NCBI GenBank assembly: GCA_950295325.1
Contig: OX485803.1
Coordinates: forward strand, 45,835,554-45,895,553
Direction: 5' to 3'
DNA from: Polytrichum commune
Lineage: Eukaryota; Streptophyta; Polytrichopsida; Polytrichales; Polytrichaceae
DNA: 60,000 nucleotides
The translations under genes were made by a program, and so were the position numbers. Each line of letters starts with the position of its first letter. Positions within the stretch are counted from its first letter, which is position 1. Below are positions 35,191-45,722 of this stretch, piece after piece. Under the pieces are notes generated by a model that saw nothing but the letters and a program-made list of their open reading frames with translations, did no database searches and had not been told where the DNA came from.

Positions 35191-35490
35191 CTTAGATAGG
35201 TAGTCTTGCCCTCAGTCTGGGGTTGTGTTGGTGGCTTGGGGGTTGTCCTTGGCCAGTGGTGGGTTGTCCTTTGTGGGGGTCGGTTGTTGTTATTCTTTAC
35301 GTGGCAGTGTTTCCCGTCCGAGGGGGCCCGCCTCCCCTTGGAGTGGGCGCATTTTCTTTGGTTTCAATGCATCTTGGTGCTGGTTGTGTTGGCCTTTTGT
35401 CTTTAAAAAGAAGAAAAGAAGAAGAAGGAATTGGCTGTCAGAACTCATTGTACAACCTTTGCTATGTTAGTAGCTCTCTAGGGTTACTTA

Positions 35491-35832
35491 GGGCCGGTTC
35501 ACACTATGGCCAAACTTCGAGAGGAGAAGCGTTTGGACCAATGAAAATGCATAAATGTCCAAAGTCCGTCCTCTCGGCCTTCACACTAGAGGCCGAAGTC
35601 CAAAGAACGTCGCCTCCAAAAGAGCCTAGGTGGCAATGCTTTTAGGAAGTTATGGCGCCAAGAGTTCAGCCTCTCGAGCCAAGTTTGGGTCGAGCAAAAT
35701 GCTTGACCCAAACTTCCGTCGAGAGGCCGAACATTTTTAGCCGTGGATTATTTTAATATACTTTTTCAACCCAAAGGCTTCTCCTCTCGACATAGCTTCT
35801 CCTCTCGACTTGGGCATAGTGTGAACCGGCCC
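35491..35832. mobile_element. Harbinger-type MITE with central hairpin, GGGCCGGTTCACACTATG family
   Basis: Ends GGGCCGGTTCACACTATG and CATAGTGTGAACCGGCCC are perfect complements flanked by TTA (35488-35490 and 35833-35835). The element is 342 bp. Its interior contains several CTCCTCTCGA-type repeats and a central hairpin at 35666-35730. The perfect ends point to a recent insertion, just downstream of the dead LINE. Confidence 0.9.
35666..35730. repeat. central hairpin of the 35491 MITE
   Basis: Arms of about 30 nt (GCCTCTCGAGCCAAGTTTGG... against ...CCAAACTTCCGTCGAGAGGC) pair around an AAAAT loop with three or four mismatches. Confidence 0.85.
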
Positions 35833-36027
35833 TTAGGTGTTGAGTCACCAAGGATCTTTCACCTCCCAAGATAGATTAGGAAATTAGGGTTACAATTATT
35901 AGTCCACTTTGTATTATTACTAATTCGAATTCCACCTCACTGAGGTTATGTATACTGGCATTATTCATCAGTAAAGATTATCACTTGAACACATGATTTA
36001 CCTGTGTATGTTCTAACATTGGCATAC

Positions 36028-36620
36028 CGATGAAGTGAGTGCCGGACACGTTGACACCCATTCTGGATGCAACTGCAAGCTAGAAAGTACCAGCTGTGCA
36101 TGCGCAGATCATGCCGTAGGCATAAACTTCAGGATTGGCAGAGAAGCTATCGATGTCCGCGACACCATTCGCTGTGGTCGCCATTACCACCCGACCGAGC
36201 AACATGGCTCCTGCGAAGTCAAATACTATGGCAATCTGCATAGTCTAAGCCGCAAGACGCTCGCCGTTGATAGAGAGTGATCATTTTGACCAAAATCATA
36301 CTACCAAGTGTCAACGGTTCTCTACAAATCAAACTGTTCGTAGCAACGTCTACGTGCTGTTTGCAGTTCACGATTCAGGCACATTTAGGGTCTCAACTGA
36401 GTGTCGAGTTCAATCTTGAACATGAAGTTTTATCTGTGATTCATCACAACCTCGACAAGACATCATCAATTGTGCATGAGAAGCTTGTACAAAGGTCGAG
36501 ATTCACTATGTATCTGCACCACGTTGGATGAAGGATATAAGAGGATATAAGTCAAGGCATCGTACCAGAACGGCCTGCTTCCCACCGACGTTGCGAAACC
36601 ATTGGCCAAGTCATTGGCAC
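36028..36620 (-). pseudogene. PiT/PTB-type phosphate transporter pseudogene, two exons
   Basis: On the - strand, exon 36620-36566 follows an acceptor CCTGCAG and encodes GANDLANGFATSVGSR, the GANDVANAFATSVGS signature of the PHO4/PiT family. Exon 36235-36028 follows an acceptor ATGCAG and encodes DFAGAMLLGRVVMATTANG, ADIDSFSANPEVYAYGMICA and VNVSGTH, which follow the signature in PiT proteins (E/DF.GA..LGR, NPEVYAYGM, VS.TH). These proteins import phosphate with Na+ or H+ across membranes. A TAG at 36080-36082 replaces the Trp expected after GTF, and the other exons are absent, so this is a relic. The wording is closer to the PTB type of algae and bryophytes than to plastid PHT2;1. Confidence 0.75.
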
Positions 36621-36629
36621 CTGCAGGAT

Positions 36630-37439
36630 GGACAACCAATGCAATGAGTCTGAGAAGGAAGCAGTGGCTCAACGGAAACGATAGATGACTGCACCACACA
36701 ACGTGATCGAGCTCCAAAAAAATTGCAGGGTGGAAGCAAGCCCACAATTTGCTAAGCCGAATTCAAAGGTGACGAAGGCACCGATGACGAGGAGCCAAAG
36801 ATACTCAGGTAGAACCGGATCCATCTCGAGTCTTCAAGTTGTGCGCGCACCTGGAAATCACCATTATCATCATCAACATCAACTAATTCGGTCAGTCAAG
36901 GTGTTCTCTACCAACTTACAGATTCTGGACTTAGATGCGCGCACCATGATGAAACAAGCGTCCACTCTGAATCAAATCTCCCGGCATTCAATTCGAAGCT
37001 ACAAACCAACATCGGTGTGTAGTCTTATAATTTGGTAGCTACAAATTTGAGCCCAGAACTCTTCGCTGCAAGTACTCCAGCTTATTGAATGCACACAACC
37101 AACTTCAACCCGTACCCATGAGGACTGTGGTGGGCCCCTGGTGGCAGTAAACAGTGTTCAATATTGAAGTCTTCAACACCTGTCAAAATGCCAATTTGGC
37201 CGTCAAAAAAGTTTTTTTTTTGGGGGGGGGGGGGGCACTTCACAAAAATGTGCTCTGCAAAGTTTCCACCCTTCATAGTGAAGGTCTCTTCAAAAACTGC
37301 CAGTTACAAAATACAGTGGCTATAATTTGCAAATAAAAACATAGGTGGACACCAATCTTGTCACTCTAGTAGACACCTTCCAAATTCCACTAACTCCTGC
37401 AATTTCGACTGTGCAATTTCGACTTGGCACTGACTGCAA
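36630..37439. other. unassigned stretch with a T10G14 homopolymer run
   Basis: More exons of the phosphate transporter might be expected here, upstream on the - strand, but none is recognisable. A run of ten T followed by fourteen G sits at 37212-37235. Confidence 0.4.
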
Positions 37440-37662
37440 CTTCAGCTTGGCAAGCGCAACTACATGTGAATGTGGATTTTCCATTAAATATTAAGTGATG
37501 AGTGATCGTAGAAGTCGATTGAAACTTGAAACATTGGATGCATTGATGCGAGTGTCAATATGCGGTCGTCCGATGGAAAATATGGATTGGGCTAGAATTT
37601 TTGACACTTGGAAATCCACCAAAAACTGGAGGGCTTTGCCTTTGGAGTTGGACGATGATTAA
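37440..37662 (+). pseudogene. hAT transposase C-terminal remnant
   Basis: The frame reads CECGFSIKY, a stop, then MSDRRSRLKLETLDALMRVS and WARIFDTWKSTKNWRALPLE, ending at a natural TAA (37660-37662). ECGFS.....SDRRSRL...TLDALMR.SI.G is the dimerisation-end motif of one group of plant hAT transposases. About 75 codons remain, with one stop. Confidence 0.75.
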
Positions 37663-38904
37663 GTGCATTATGTAGGGAATCTAAATACTTTTAGTGCATC
37701 ATTTTATTGCATGTACTTCTTCAATATAGTGAGACATAATATTATTTTCATATCCAATACAAAACGGCCAATATCAAGTTTTTTTGGGGGGAAGTGTTGC
37801 AAAAAAGTTTGAAAGTTTGAGTGAAGTATGATTATTTTGAAGCCCTTCACACTGAAATGCATATGCACACTTCAAACTTGAACACTGGCTGTAAACACTC
37901 CAATCTAATTCTCATCCAAAATGAAGTGTTACCAAAATACTCCCTCGCACAGTACCTTTATTCTCCATAATGCACTCAGTGTTCAAGCTTGAAGTCCAGT
38001 AATGATTTAATGGAATTAACTCCAGTAAATACGTTTTATAATTAATTAGGCTTAATTAATTTGGTAAACATATTTTTTCTGATTTAATTGGGCTTAATTA
38101 GGATTAATCAAAATTAATTAGACTTAGTTACATTCAGTCACACTTAATCAATTTAAATGCATATGAATACTTTGTGATAGTAGAAGGTATTAAATATAAA
38201 TCATTAATTTTAGTTCCATTTTAGATTGACAAAGACCCTTTCAATTGTAAGTAACAAAAATTATAACCTCAATGCTAATGAGGATTTTGTAACATTTTTG
38301 ACTTCCAAGGTAATTACATGCTTTATTGGTGGTTCCAATTTGAAAATGAAATCCAAGTCAATTATTTACTTACTCAATGGAAGTGAACATATATATTGGA
38401 TTTGGGACCTTGAAGATGAAGTGCACTCAATATGGGATTTGTGGATAAGTGGCCTTAAAGAATGCAAGGACAATGATTTTTTCGAAGTCGGACAAACGGG
38501 CAACAGTTTTTGGTCGGGTCCAGAAAATCCGACAGGCGGCTGCCCCTGCCTGAAGATATATTCCTCCCCAAAAAAGTTCGTGGGGGGAGCTTAACGTCCG
38601 ACGACCGTCCTCCGCATCACAGTCTATCTCCTCCCCAATCTGGAAATTAGGAATGTTGTGTTTGACATATTGATCACTAGCCTACATGGTTACAAAATGA
38701 GATGCCAGAAGTCAGCAGGCATGTCATTTGCACATGGAACAATTGGAGCATACTTTAGCACTTTTCTTGTTAACTTGTGGGGGGACAGGTTGCAAGTTGG
38801 CAGTATGAATTTAGACCTGATCATTTATGATATTAATGCTTAGTATTTCAATTGCATCCTGATGATCAAGAAAATGAGTCATGCTATATATGAAGTTAGT
38901 GCAC
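37663..38904. other. non-coding stretch
   Basis: Bases 38030-38210 are very AT-rich with repeated TTAATTA. A 122-codon ORF at 38226-38594 has no motif. No gene is called. Confidence 0.45.
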
Positions 38905-39112
38905 TTAGGGCATGGCCACCGTTCCCCCCAACGGTCACGCCAACGGGAGGTGGCCGTGGTGGGTCCCGGTATATCTGCCACCGCCCTCCCGGCAACCCTA
39001 AACCCACTGCCGGTCACGCCATCCAAGCTGTCTTGGACGGCAGCTTGGTGTGCAAATTTTGCACCCTCCAAAACTTGACTTTCTCAGTCTGACAGTGTTG
39101 GAGGTTTTGTCA

Positions 39113-40939
39113 ATGGCTGGTCGGAGGGAACGAGGTGGTGGATTGGGGTCACCGGAAGGGGGGCCAGCAAAAGTTGGTTGCAAAGGAAAGAATTTTATTA
39201 GGGTGGAAGAAGAGCAACTATGCAAGAGTGTGATGTTAGTTTCGCAAGATCGTGTGGTGGGGAACCAGCAAAAGGCAGGTGTGTTTTGGGAGAGGATTAC
39301 TGAACACTACAATGAAAACCGCCCAGATGGAGTGCGGCCATTGCGAAGTCTAGAGACAAAGTGGGGTTTGATAAAACACAATGTGTCAAAGTTCTGTGGC
39401 ATTTACAATCAAATCCAGCGTTTGCACAAGAGTGGCAGCAATGCGGCTGATACATTGAGGGATGCAAAGGAGTTGTATAGGCAGAAAAGTGCAAAAAATA
39501 CAGATTTTGTTTTTGAGCATTGTTGGTTGTTGCTCAAAGACTGTCCCCGGTGGGCTGACGGATGGACGCAGTCGCCTATGGGCAAGAAACGACCTGCCAA
39601 TGAGTGCGAGGGAAGCAACACACAAGATCTGGATGGTGGCATTTCGGAGGCTGCAGCAAGGTCTCAATCTGTGTATAATGAGCGGCCGGGGGGAGTGAAA
39701 GCAGCGAAGCAAGACAACATACAACAAAAGATAAGAGACGGCGCATTGTATGCTCAAGCTGAGGCAACAAGGAGTATGGCAGCAGTTCAAATGAAAAAAA
39801 TTGCGCTTCTTGAAGAGCAGAATATGTTGCTCTTGATGACCATGCCGATAGATGACAGTGCAGGGGAGGATGCACGGGAATATCTGAGGCTTAGGAGAGG
39901 GGAAGAGCTAAAAAAACTTAAGAAAAGGCTGTCTGAAGAGGAGTCCAGACAGCATGCGAGGGAGTTTGCAGCTGCAGAGTTTCCAGTGCCGCAGGCAGAC
40001 AGTCCAGTCGAGGAGCGGGGAGGGGTGTCGGAAAGAGGCGTCGACACCTGCGATGGTTCGGCTGGTGGCGTTGCCCGCTCCGCACCTGCTCCGGCTGCTG
40101 CTGCAGCGACAGGGCATGGAGGCAGTGGGGCACCGAGGGTTGCTGCAGTGCGAGGGGGGATGGAGGGAAGAGGAGGGAGGGTGGCAGGAGGGACGAGAAG
40201 GAGTGCGGGCAGTGCAGGAGGGCGTGCAGGCGGCGAAGGAGGGAGGGGTCGGAGAGGAGGAGGGTGTGCAGGGAGCGAAGTCGGTGTTGAAGAGCGGCGG
40301 GGAGGTGTGTTGCTGCGAAGAGGGAGCGCAACGCCGCAGCGCAGTGGAAGTCCGGCGGCAGCTAGGAGTGCAGGAGCGCGGAGTGCAGGAGCGCGGAGTG
40401 CAGGGGCGCGGAGTGCAGGGGCGTGGAGTGGAGGAGTGCCTGTGCGGGAGTGGGATCCCGAGCTGGAGGGGAGGGAATGGGAGCAGGGTGAGGAGCGAGA
40501 GGAGGAGGTTCTGTGGAATGGGAGTGTGGATGGAGAGTGCCGAGGTTGGCAGGGCGAGGAGCAAAATTCTGTTCCTGGAGACCGCCGATTCCCGAGCCCC
40601 GAAAGACAGCTCGGAGACTCCGACGCCGCAGGTGGGTTGTTGGTTTTTTTTTTTTTTTTTTTTCCTCCTCTTACCTGGTCCCGTGCACTCGATCCCCTTC
40701 GTCGTGGCGATCCGGCTGCGCCCATCCAATCCCGGGGCCACAGCTTTCTCCACGCCAGCCACGCACAGCCGAGCTCTCGAGTCTCGGTGGTGGAGTCTTT
40801 CTGTACCTGGCGCCGTAGTCCATTTCGGGAAGCCTCACTGTGGTCGGCGTCGGCTTCCTCCTCTTGCTGCAGCCTGCCAGAGATAGAGCGCCAAAGTCTT
40901 TGTTTAGATAGAGCGTCGGAGATAGAGCGCCGGAGATAG
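39113..40939 (+). CDS. Myb/SANT-like protein of the Harbinger element (ORF1)
   Basis: The ATG at 39113 (21 codons inside the longest frame) opens a 608-codon frame. Residues 25-150 match the Myb/SANT-like, NAM-associated proteins of plant PIF/Harbinger elements: NFIRVEEEQLCKSVMLVS, QQKAGVFWERITEHYNE, RSLETKWGLIKHNVSKFCG and DFVFEHCWLLLKDCPRW. Residues 225-285 are helical and charged (AAVQMKKIALLEEQNMLL, EELKKLKKRL), as in the NAM-associated C-terminus. Known relatives carry the transposase into the nucleus and help it bind the ends. From about residue 300 the sequence is Gly/Arg/Glu-rich with a SAGAR repeat. After a possible donor (CCGCAG|GTGGGT near 40630) and a long T-run it is probably non-coding, so the true protein may be shorter or spliced. 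Confidence 0.75.
   Translation: MAGRRERGGGLGSPEGGPAKVGCKGKNFIRVEEEQLCKSVMLVSQDRVVGNQQKAGVFWERITEHYNENRPDGVRPLRSLETKWGLIKHNVSKFCGIYNQIQRLHKSGSNAADTLRDAKELYRQKSAKNTDFVFEHCWLLLKDCPRWADGWTQSPMGKKRPANECEGSNTQDLDGGISEAAARSQSVYNERPGGVKAAKQDNIQQKIRDGALYAQAEATRSMAAVQMKKIALLEEQNMLLLMTMPIDDSAGEDAREYLRLRRGEELKKLKKRLSEEESRQHAREFAAAEFPVPQADSPVEERGGVSERGVDTCDGSAGGVARSAPAPAAAAATGHGGSGAPRVAAVRGGMEGRGGRVAGGTRRSAGSAGGRAGGEGGRGRRGGGCAGSEVGVEERRGGVLLRRGSATPQRSGSPAAARSAGARSAGARSAGARSAGAWSGGVPVREWDPELEGREWEQGEEREEEVLWNGSVDGECRGWQGEEQNSVPGDRRFPSPERQLGDSDAAGGLLVFFFFFFPPLTWSRALDPLRRGDPAAPIQSRGHSFLHASHAQPSSRVSVVESFCTWRRSPFREASLWSASASSSCCSLPEIERQSLCLDRASEIERRR
40350..40440 (+). repeat. 15-bp tandem repeat coding SAGAR
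   Basis: AGTGCAGGAGCGCGG-type units repeat about five times in frame. A second 15-bp repeat (GATAGAGCGTCGGAG-type) lies at about 40880-40950. Both sit in the purine-rich tail of the Myb-like ORF and are candidates for slippage. Confidence 0.85.
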
Positions 40940-41167
40940 AGCGTCGGAGTCCATTTTGGTCCGCCTCGGCGTCAACTTCCTCCTCTTGCTGCAGCCTGCT
41001 TCATCCCAGGTGCTGTCGCCCTCCATTTCGGGGCAGCTCTGGTTGAAGATCGGCGTCTTCCTGCTACTAATTTCGGCCATGGAGTTGATGATGGTTGTCC
41101 AAGCCCAGCAAATTCCAAGTTTATGTCTTTCAGTTCTTCTTTTTTCAGTACTGTGCTGTGTATTATT

Positions 41168-44100
41168 CTGAGGATTCCTATAAAATGATCGGCGATTTGC
41201 CCGGATTCTTGAACTTGAACTAGTTATTTCTCAAACTCAATGGGCCCATCTCTGTGTAGCAGTCGGATTTCCTCATTCGCAGCTCCAGATCTGCATGCAT
41301 CATATTCATGCTGAATCTGGTAGTTCTTGACAGTTAATTTATTTTTTTCAAAGCAAAAGAAACTCAGCTTGAGAGCAGAAAAGTGTGAGGCTTGAAATTC
41401 TGAATAATTGAGAACCAGTGGGGAGCTGGTGTACCATATGGCGACTCCGCTCATGTTCAGTACTAGAGTAGAGGCACCTGAAACTGATGACTTTTAAGAG
41501 ATTTTTCGTCGGATTTCGAGACGTATAAAATAGTGCACATTTTTCTCATGTAGGAAGTTTTTGCAGAGAAGGACTGCAAAATTTGCGGTGATTTTATTTC
41601 TTACATTGAAGTTTTTGTGTATTTTTGAAGCCGAAAGTTTACCTAAACATGTTACCAATGTCTAGAGATTGTCATAACTGCTCATTTAATTTTAACCAAT
41701 CATTCCTCTTCGTTGAAGCACTCAATGCTAGAACATGTGTCATAATACTATTGGTTTTGACCCCTTCGAAATTCAATCTTTACCTGATCGAAATTCCAGT
41801 ACCCTATACATTGGTGGTTGTGGGTGGTGTTCCTCATCGTGTCTTCTTGCTGCAGGTCACGATTTTCATTTGTTCCCTGGAGGTGTTGGGTCGTGGCTAC
41901 AAATGCAAGCGAGCAATCCAAACTCCAACGGTGTGGTTGGGGGGGGTTCAAGTCCCCTAGAAGTAGATGATGATGATGAGATGGTAGAATTGAGGCACAA
42001 AGATGGATGTATCCAATTTTATTGAATGTAAAATGATTTTGTCCTTTCATCCACAGTCTTAATCCTTGAAATCTTTAAAGGTATGAGGAAAAAATTCAAT
42101 GGCATAGTATTCCACATCGATTGTGATTTTTAGGCAAGTATTGCTCGTTGGCACCATCCTCTGCGCAGAAGCAAATAAATCGCCACATAAAATTCAATGT
42201 GCTCCGTCCACAACAACCAACCCCACCCCTGAAACTCATAAGCTTAGTCGTAATTCCAAATATCCACATGCGAGTGTCCAATAAGTGTGGACACTTTGAA
42301 TGGGTAAGAACTCAAGACAATGTTTTTGCAGAAATGATTGCAAAATTCTTCTTGATTGAATACCTTATTTTTACAAAACTACGTGCTGTAAATGTGATAG
42401 TATCGATCATGTATTGATATAACACCGAATTCAAAAATAATGGGACCCCTCTTTGGCAATGATATCGAAAATGTATACGAAATTGCAAAGGAGAATGGTG
42501 TTTGTTTGCTTCTCCATTTCAAGAACATTAAATGTCAACTCCAACACTATTTGTGCCAATTACTAACTTTGAATATTTACATAAGCGCATTTAGTGTTAG
42601 ATGGTTTTTTTTGTGGAAATTCAAACGAGGAATTGGAGGTAGAATATGTGTGCCTCGTAGAAATGTAATATGCTACGAATATGTTATTACAAAAATTGAA
42701 ACCAAATGGGTAACAACTTCCACAATGCAAAATAAAGACAACGGAAATTCTAACACTAATTGTACTTTCAAGTGACAATTAGTGTATTGGGTAACTATTG
42801 CCTCTAACACTAATCGTCATCTAACAATAATCAACCTAACTTTATTGGGTCTTGAAGCAAGCTCAATTCCTTGTTGGTGCGGGGTAATTGTCATGATCGG
42901 TACCGTTTACACTAAAGAGGACATACATAGTTTTTTTGTGGAAAATAGAGATTGAAACTCAAAACAACGTTTTGGTAAATGCCAACGTTGGGAATATTTA
43001 GGGTCATTGTTGGGGCATTCAATTTAACTCTTCTTAAGCATGTGAGAGCAAGAAAGTTGATTTTTCAATATGAATTGTGCATTTCATTTCTATATTCATA
43101 GATTGACGTCTTGGATTTGAACCAACTCTTCAATTGAAGGGTTGAAATTTGAAAACCCTTCAAAATGAAAGTCATACGACACTTCCATCTTGAACATTGA
43201 TCATTTGTCTACTTAAAATCCCACCAACTATAGAATAATAATGAGTGTTTAGTTATGGCCATCTTCGTTTGGGGAGTGGCTTCTTGAAGTCCATTAATGA
43301 AATTAAATAAAGCAAAGTAAAATGACAATGTGTATGTTTGCCATGTCCTATTTGCATGTGAATAGGGAACACAAGTGTAGACAACCCGTACACAATCCTA
43401 AAAAAGCCTTAAGCATGATTTGGGTTTTGAGATTATGAAGCCCACCATTCCAACTAAAGGGCGAGGCCACATAAACAAGAAGATTACAAATCTTGTGCCT
43501 TTTCCTTCATACACATGGCATTGAGATGCTACATACTTACATAAGTCACCTTTTAGACCTATTATTGTGGCCCACTTTAATTTGACATATCATCAAAAGT
43601 GAGAAACCTTTCATATCCACATAATATAGTGTGCTTGCGTTGGATTAAATTGTGCAACGAGCCTAGTGCACGGAGCGAGGGGATTATCATATACAAGCAA
43701 ACCTCTTATTCATCCAATATAAAAGCTTTGAAACAACGTGTATAATGGATGTTCGTTTGTCAGTTGATTTCGATTAATAAACATTGAGGTATATTCTAAC
43801 TATTCTTTAAATAATTAGTAATTTATGGGTCATTTAAGGGTTGAACCCACTCCACAATTTCTAGTTGAAACAAGTTGTTGCATATACTCGAAATGTAGCA
43901 ATAAGATCCACTAAGGTATGTGACCGTATGTAATTTGGTAACTTCCAACTTCACATACAATAATGTGCTCGTTGTCTCTTAGTAGTTATGAATGACAAAG
44001 ATTATAATGCAAGTGTCATATTCAAAATCGAGATGTGGAAGTTAAAAGAGGCCAAAGTGAGGTCTCTCTCTCTAAATTAAGTGACGACTTAGTCGCCTTC

Positions 44101-45722
44101 TCATACTAGTATTTAAATATATCTAAACTCTTTGGCCAAGTTTGGACTAAATTGCCGCCGTACACCCGCTTCAATATCTCCATTATGACGCCAAATGTTT
44201 GCACACATCATGTGAATGGTCTTTTCCATATATGACCGCTTACATAATAGCTACATGGCATAAGTGACAACACTTCACGCACAATTGTTTGCATTTCCAA
44301 AAAATGCTTGTTTGTTTATGAGCTCATCAAAAGTCCATCACGACCTAGATACAAGTTCAATAACCCACCTAGAGTGGTTGATTGCCAAAGCATATTCCTA
44401 TCTCATTCCCACATGAGTCTTTTTGGTCTCCTTTCTTAACCACAAACCTTACCTTATACCACTTGAATAAAGGTGTTTAGGGGTGACCACATAAGGCCCA
44501 CATACCTTTCATGACCAATGTATGGGAGATTTTTGACATAACCAATCAAGATCCTAGTGTTTCCAAGACCTACCAATTAAATGTTGAAACCTTTTATTTT
44601 TCTTTGTGAAATTGATAAATATACTACAAAATATCTCCAAAGAAATTGGTAATTTTCCTAAAAACTAAAAATTTAAACCGATAATTTCTCAAACTCAACC
44701 ATGTTCATTTGTAACTACACTAAATTGTCCTATTAGTGTTGGTCACGGTAATTACTAGAGCTCATGTTAATTCTGAAGATGAGAATTGATGTGGACCACA
44801 TTAAATTTTCAGCCACAGTAAATGTCTAGTTAGAAAGTAACATGAGCCACAGTTTATGTTTTCTCAAAGAATAAATCCGGGCATTAGATTTGTTTTTGTG
44901 CTACTTTTGATGTAAGGTGGTTATTTTATCTTATGCACGGTGTTGGACGGAAGCCCTCATGAAGACCCATGGGAAGACCCTGGGTCTTGGATTGTTCGAT
45001 AATTCCACCTTGGCTAGAACATTAGTGTGACCTGAGCAAAGCATATCCACACTAATTTCCCACCTACACTAATTAGGACCATTTAGTGTAGCGGCCGGTT
45101 CTTAATTACCAATGATGAGTTAGTGCAATTTATGGGTTCCCCTAAATCAAGTGTGTTTTTGGCTTTACTTTTTTTGGACTATATGTTCATAAGGAAATGA
45201 TATCAAATTTCCCCCCCCCTACATATAGGTGCACACTCAAGGTATTTGGGTGTTATTTTGTTTGTTTTTGTGTTCCCCGATTTGTACCATTTCTATTTAC
45301 ACAATGAAACTTGCGATGCATTAGCAAATTTACGATGAAGCATATGCAAAAGTCGGATTGAATATCCCCTTCCCTTATTTAGGTGTGGTTATGAGATGCT
45401 AATTCGATATAATTTGAAACAATCGATGCAAGTTTGCGACATTCCCAAAGCATTGACATAAAAAATGTGACATTGTCGAGGTTGGCAGGGACATTGACGG
45501 GGCAGATATACAATGCGCTCAATCGGTTTGAAAACCGATGATCTCAACAATTGGAGGGCGAAATTTGAGGGCGGGTGTAATTATGGAATAACACATGTAA
45601 TGTTTTGGGTTTACCAACCCGAAGGTTATGTGCGAGCTGCCCCAAAGCAATAACGAAATATTGTGTTAAAAAAAAAAAACATGAGCTGCTCCAAAAGCTT
45701 TTAGGGATTATTGTATTCATTA
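41168..45722. other. spacer between the two Harbinger genes, with nested repeats
   Basis: No gene is recognised over 4.5 kb. Partial copies of the CCTAGTGTTTCCAAG repeat lie at 41168-41265 and 44528-44720, an independent MITE at 44718-45088, and ATTTAGTG-type motifs at 42590-42830. ORF 41735-42025 ends in a run of acidic residues but has no motif. Confidence 0.55.
44718..45088. mobile_element. TA-flanked MITE with CACTAAAT ends, nested in the Harbinger element
   Basis: Ends CACTAAATTGTCCTATTAGT and, in reverse, CACTAAATGGTCCTAATTAG pair with a mismatch and an indel. TA flanks both sides (44716-44717 and 45089-45090). A diverged relative in opposite orientation lies at about 54790-55015. Confidence 0.65.

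Larger units (their letters stand above)
30370..35432 (+). mobile_element. L1-type LINE, heavily decayed, copy 1
   Basis: Three landmarks of plant L1 elements lie in the right order: ORF1-like sequence (30505-30926), reverse transcriptase (32392-33240) and a C-terminal zf-RVT region (34560-35190). The 3' end near 35403-35432 is A-rich (AAAAAGAAGAAAAGAAG). An endonuclease between ORF1 and the RT is not recognisable, and 31.1-31.9 kb holds only ORFs without motifs and an A17 run. The left border is a guess. Confidence 0.75.

Noticed and set aside
37212-37235. T10G14 run as a G-quadruplex or regulatory signal
   Set aside because: A single homopolymer run can be slippage or assembly noise and has no supporting context.
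39787-40762. Long - strand ORFs (up to 312 codons), Pro/Ser-rich, opposite the Myb-like gene
   Set aside because: They mirror the GA-rich tail of the + strand gene; low-complexity composition explains the lack of stops and no domain is visible.
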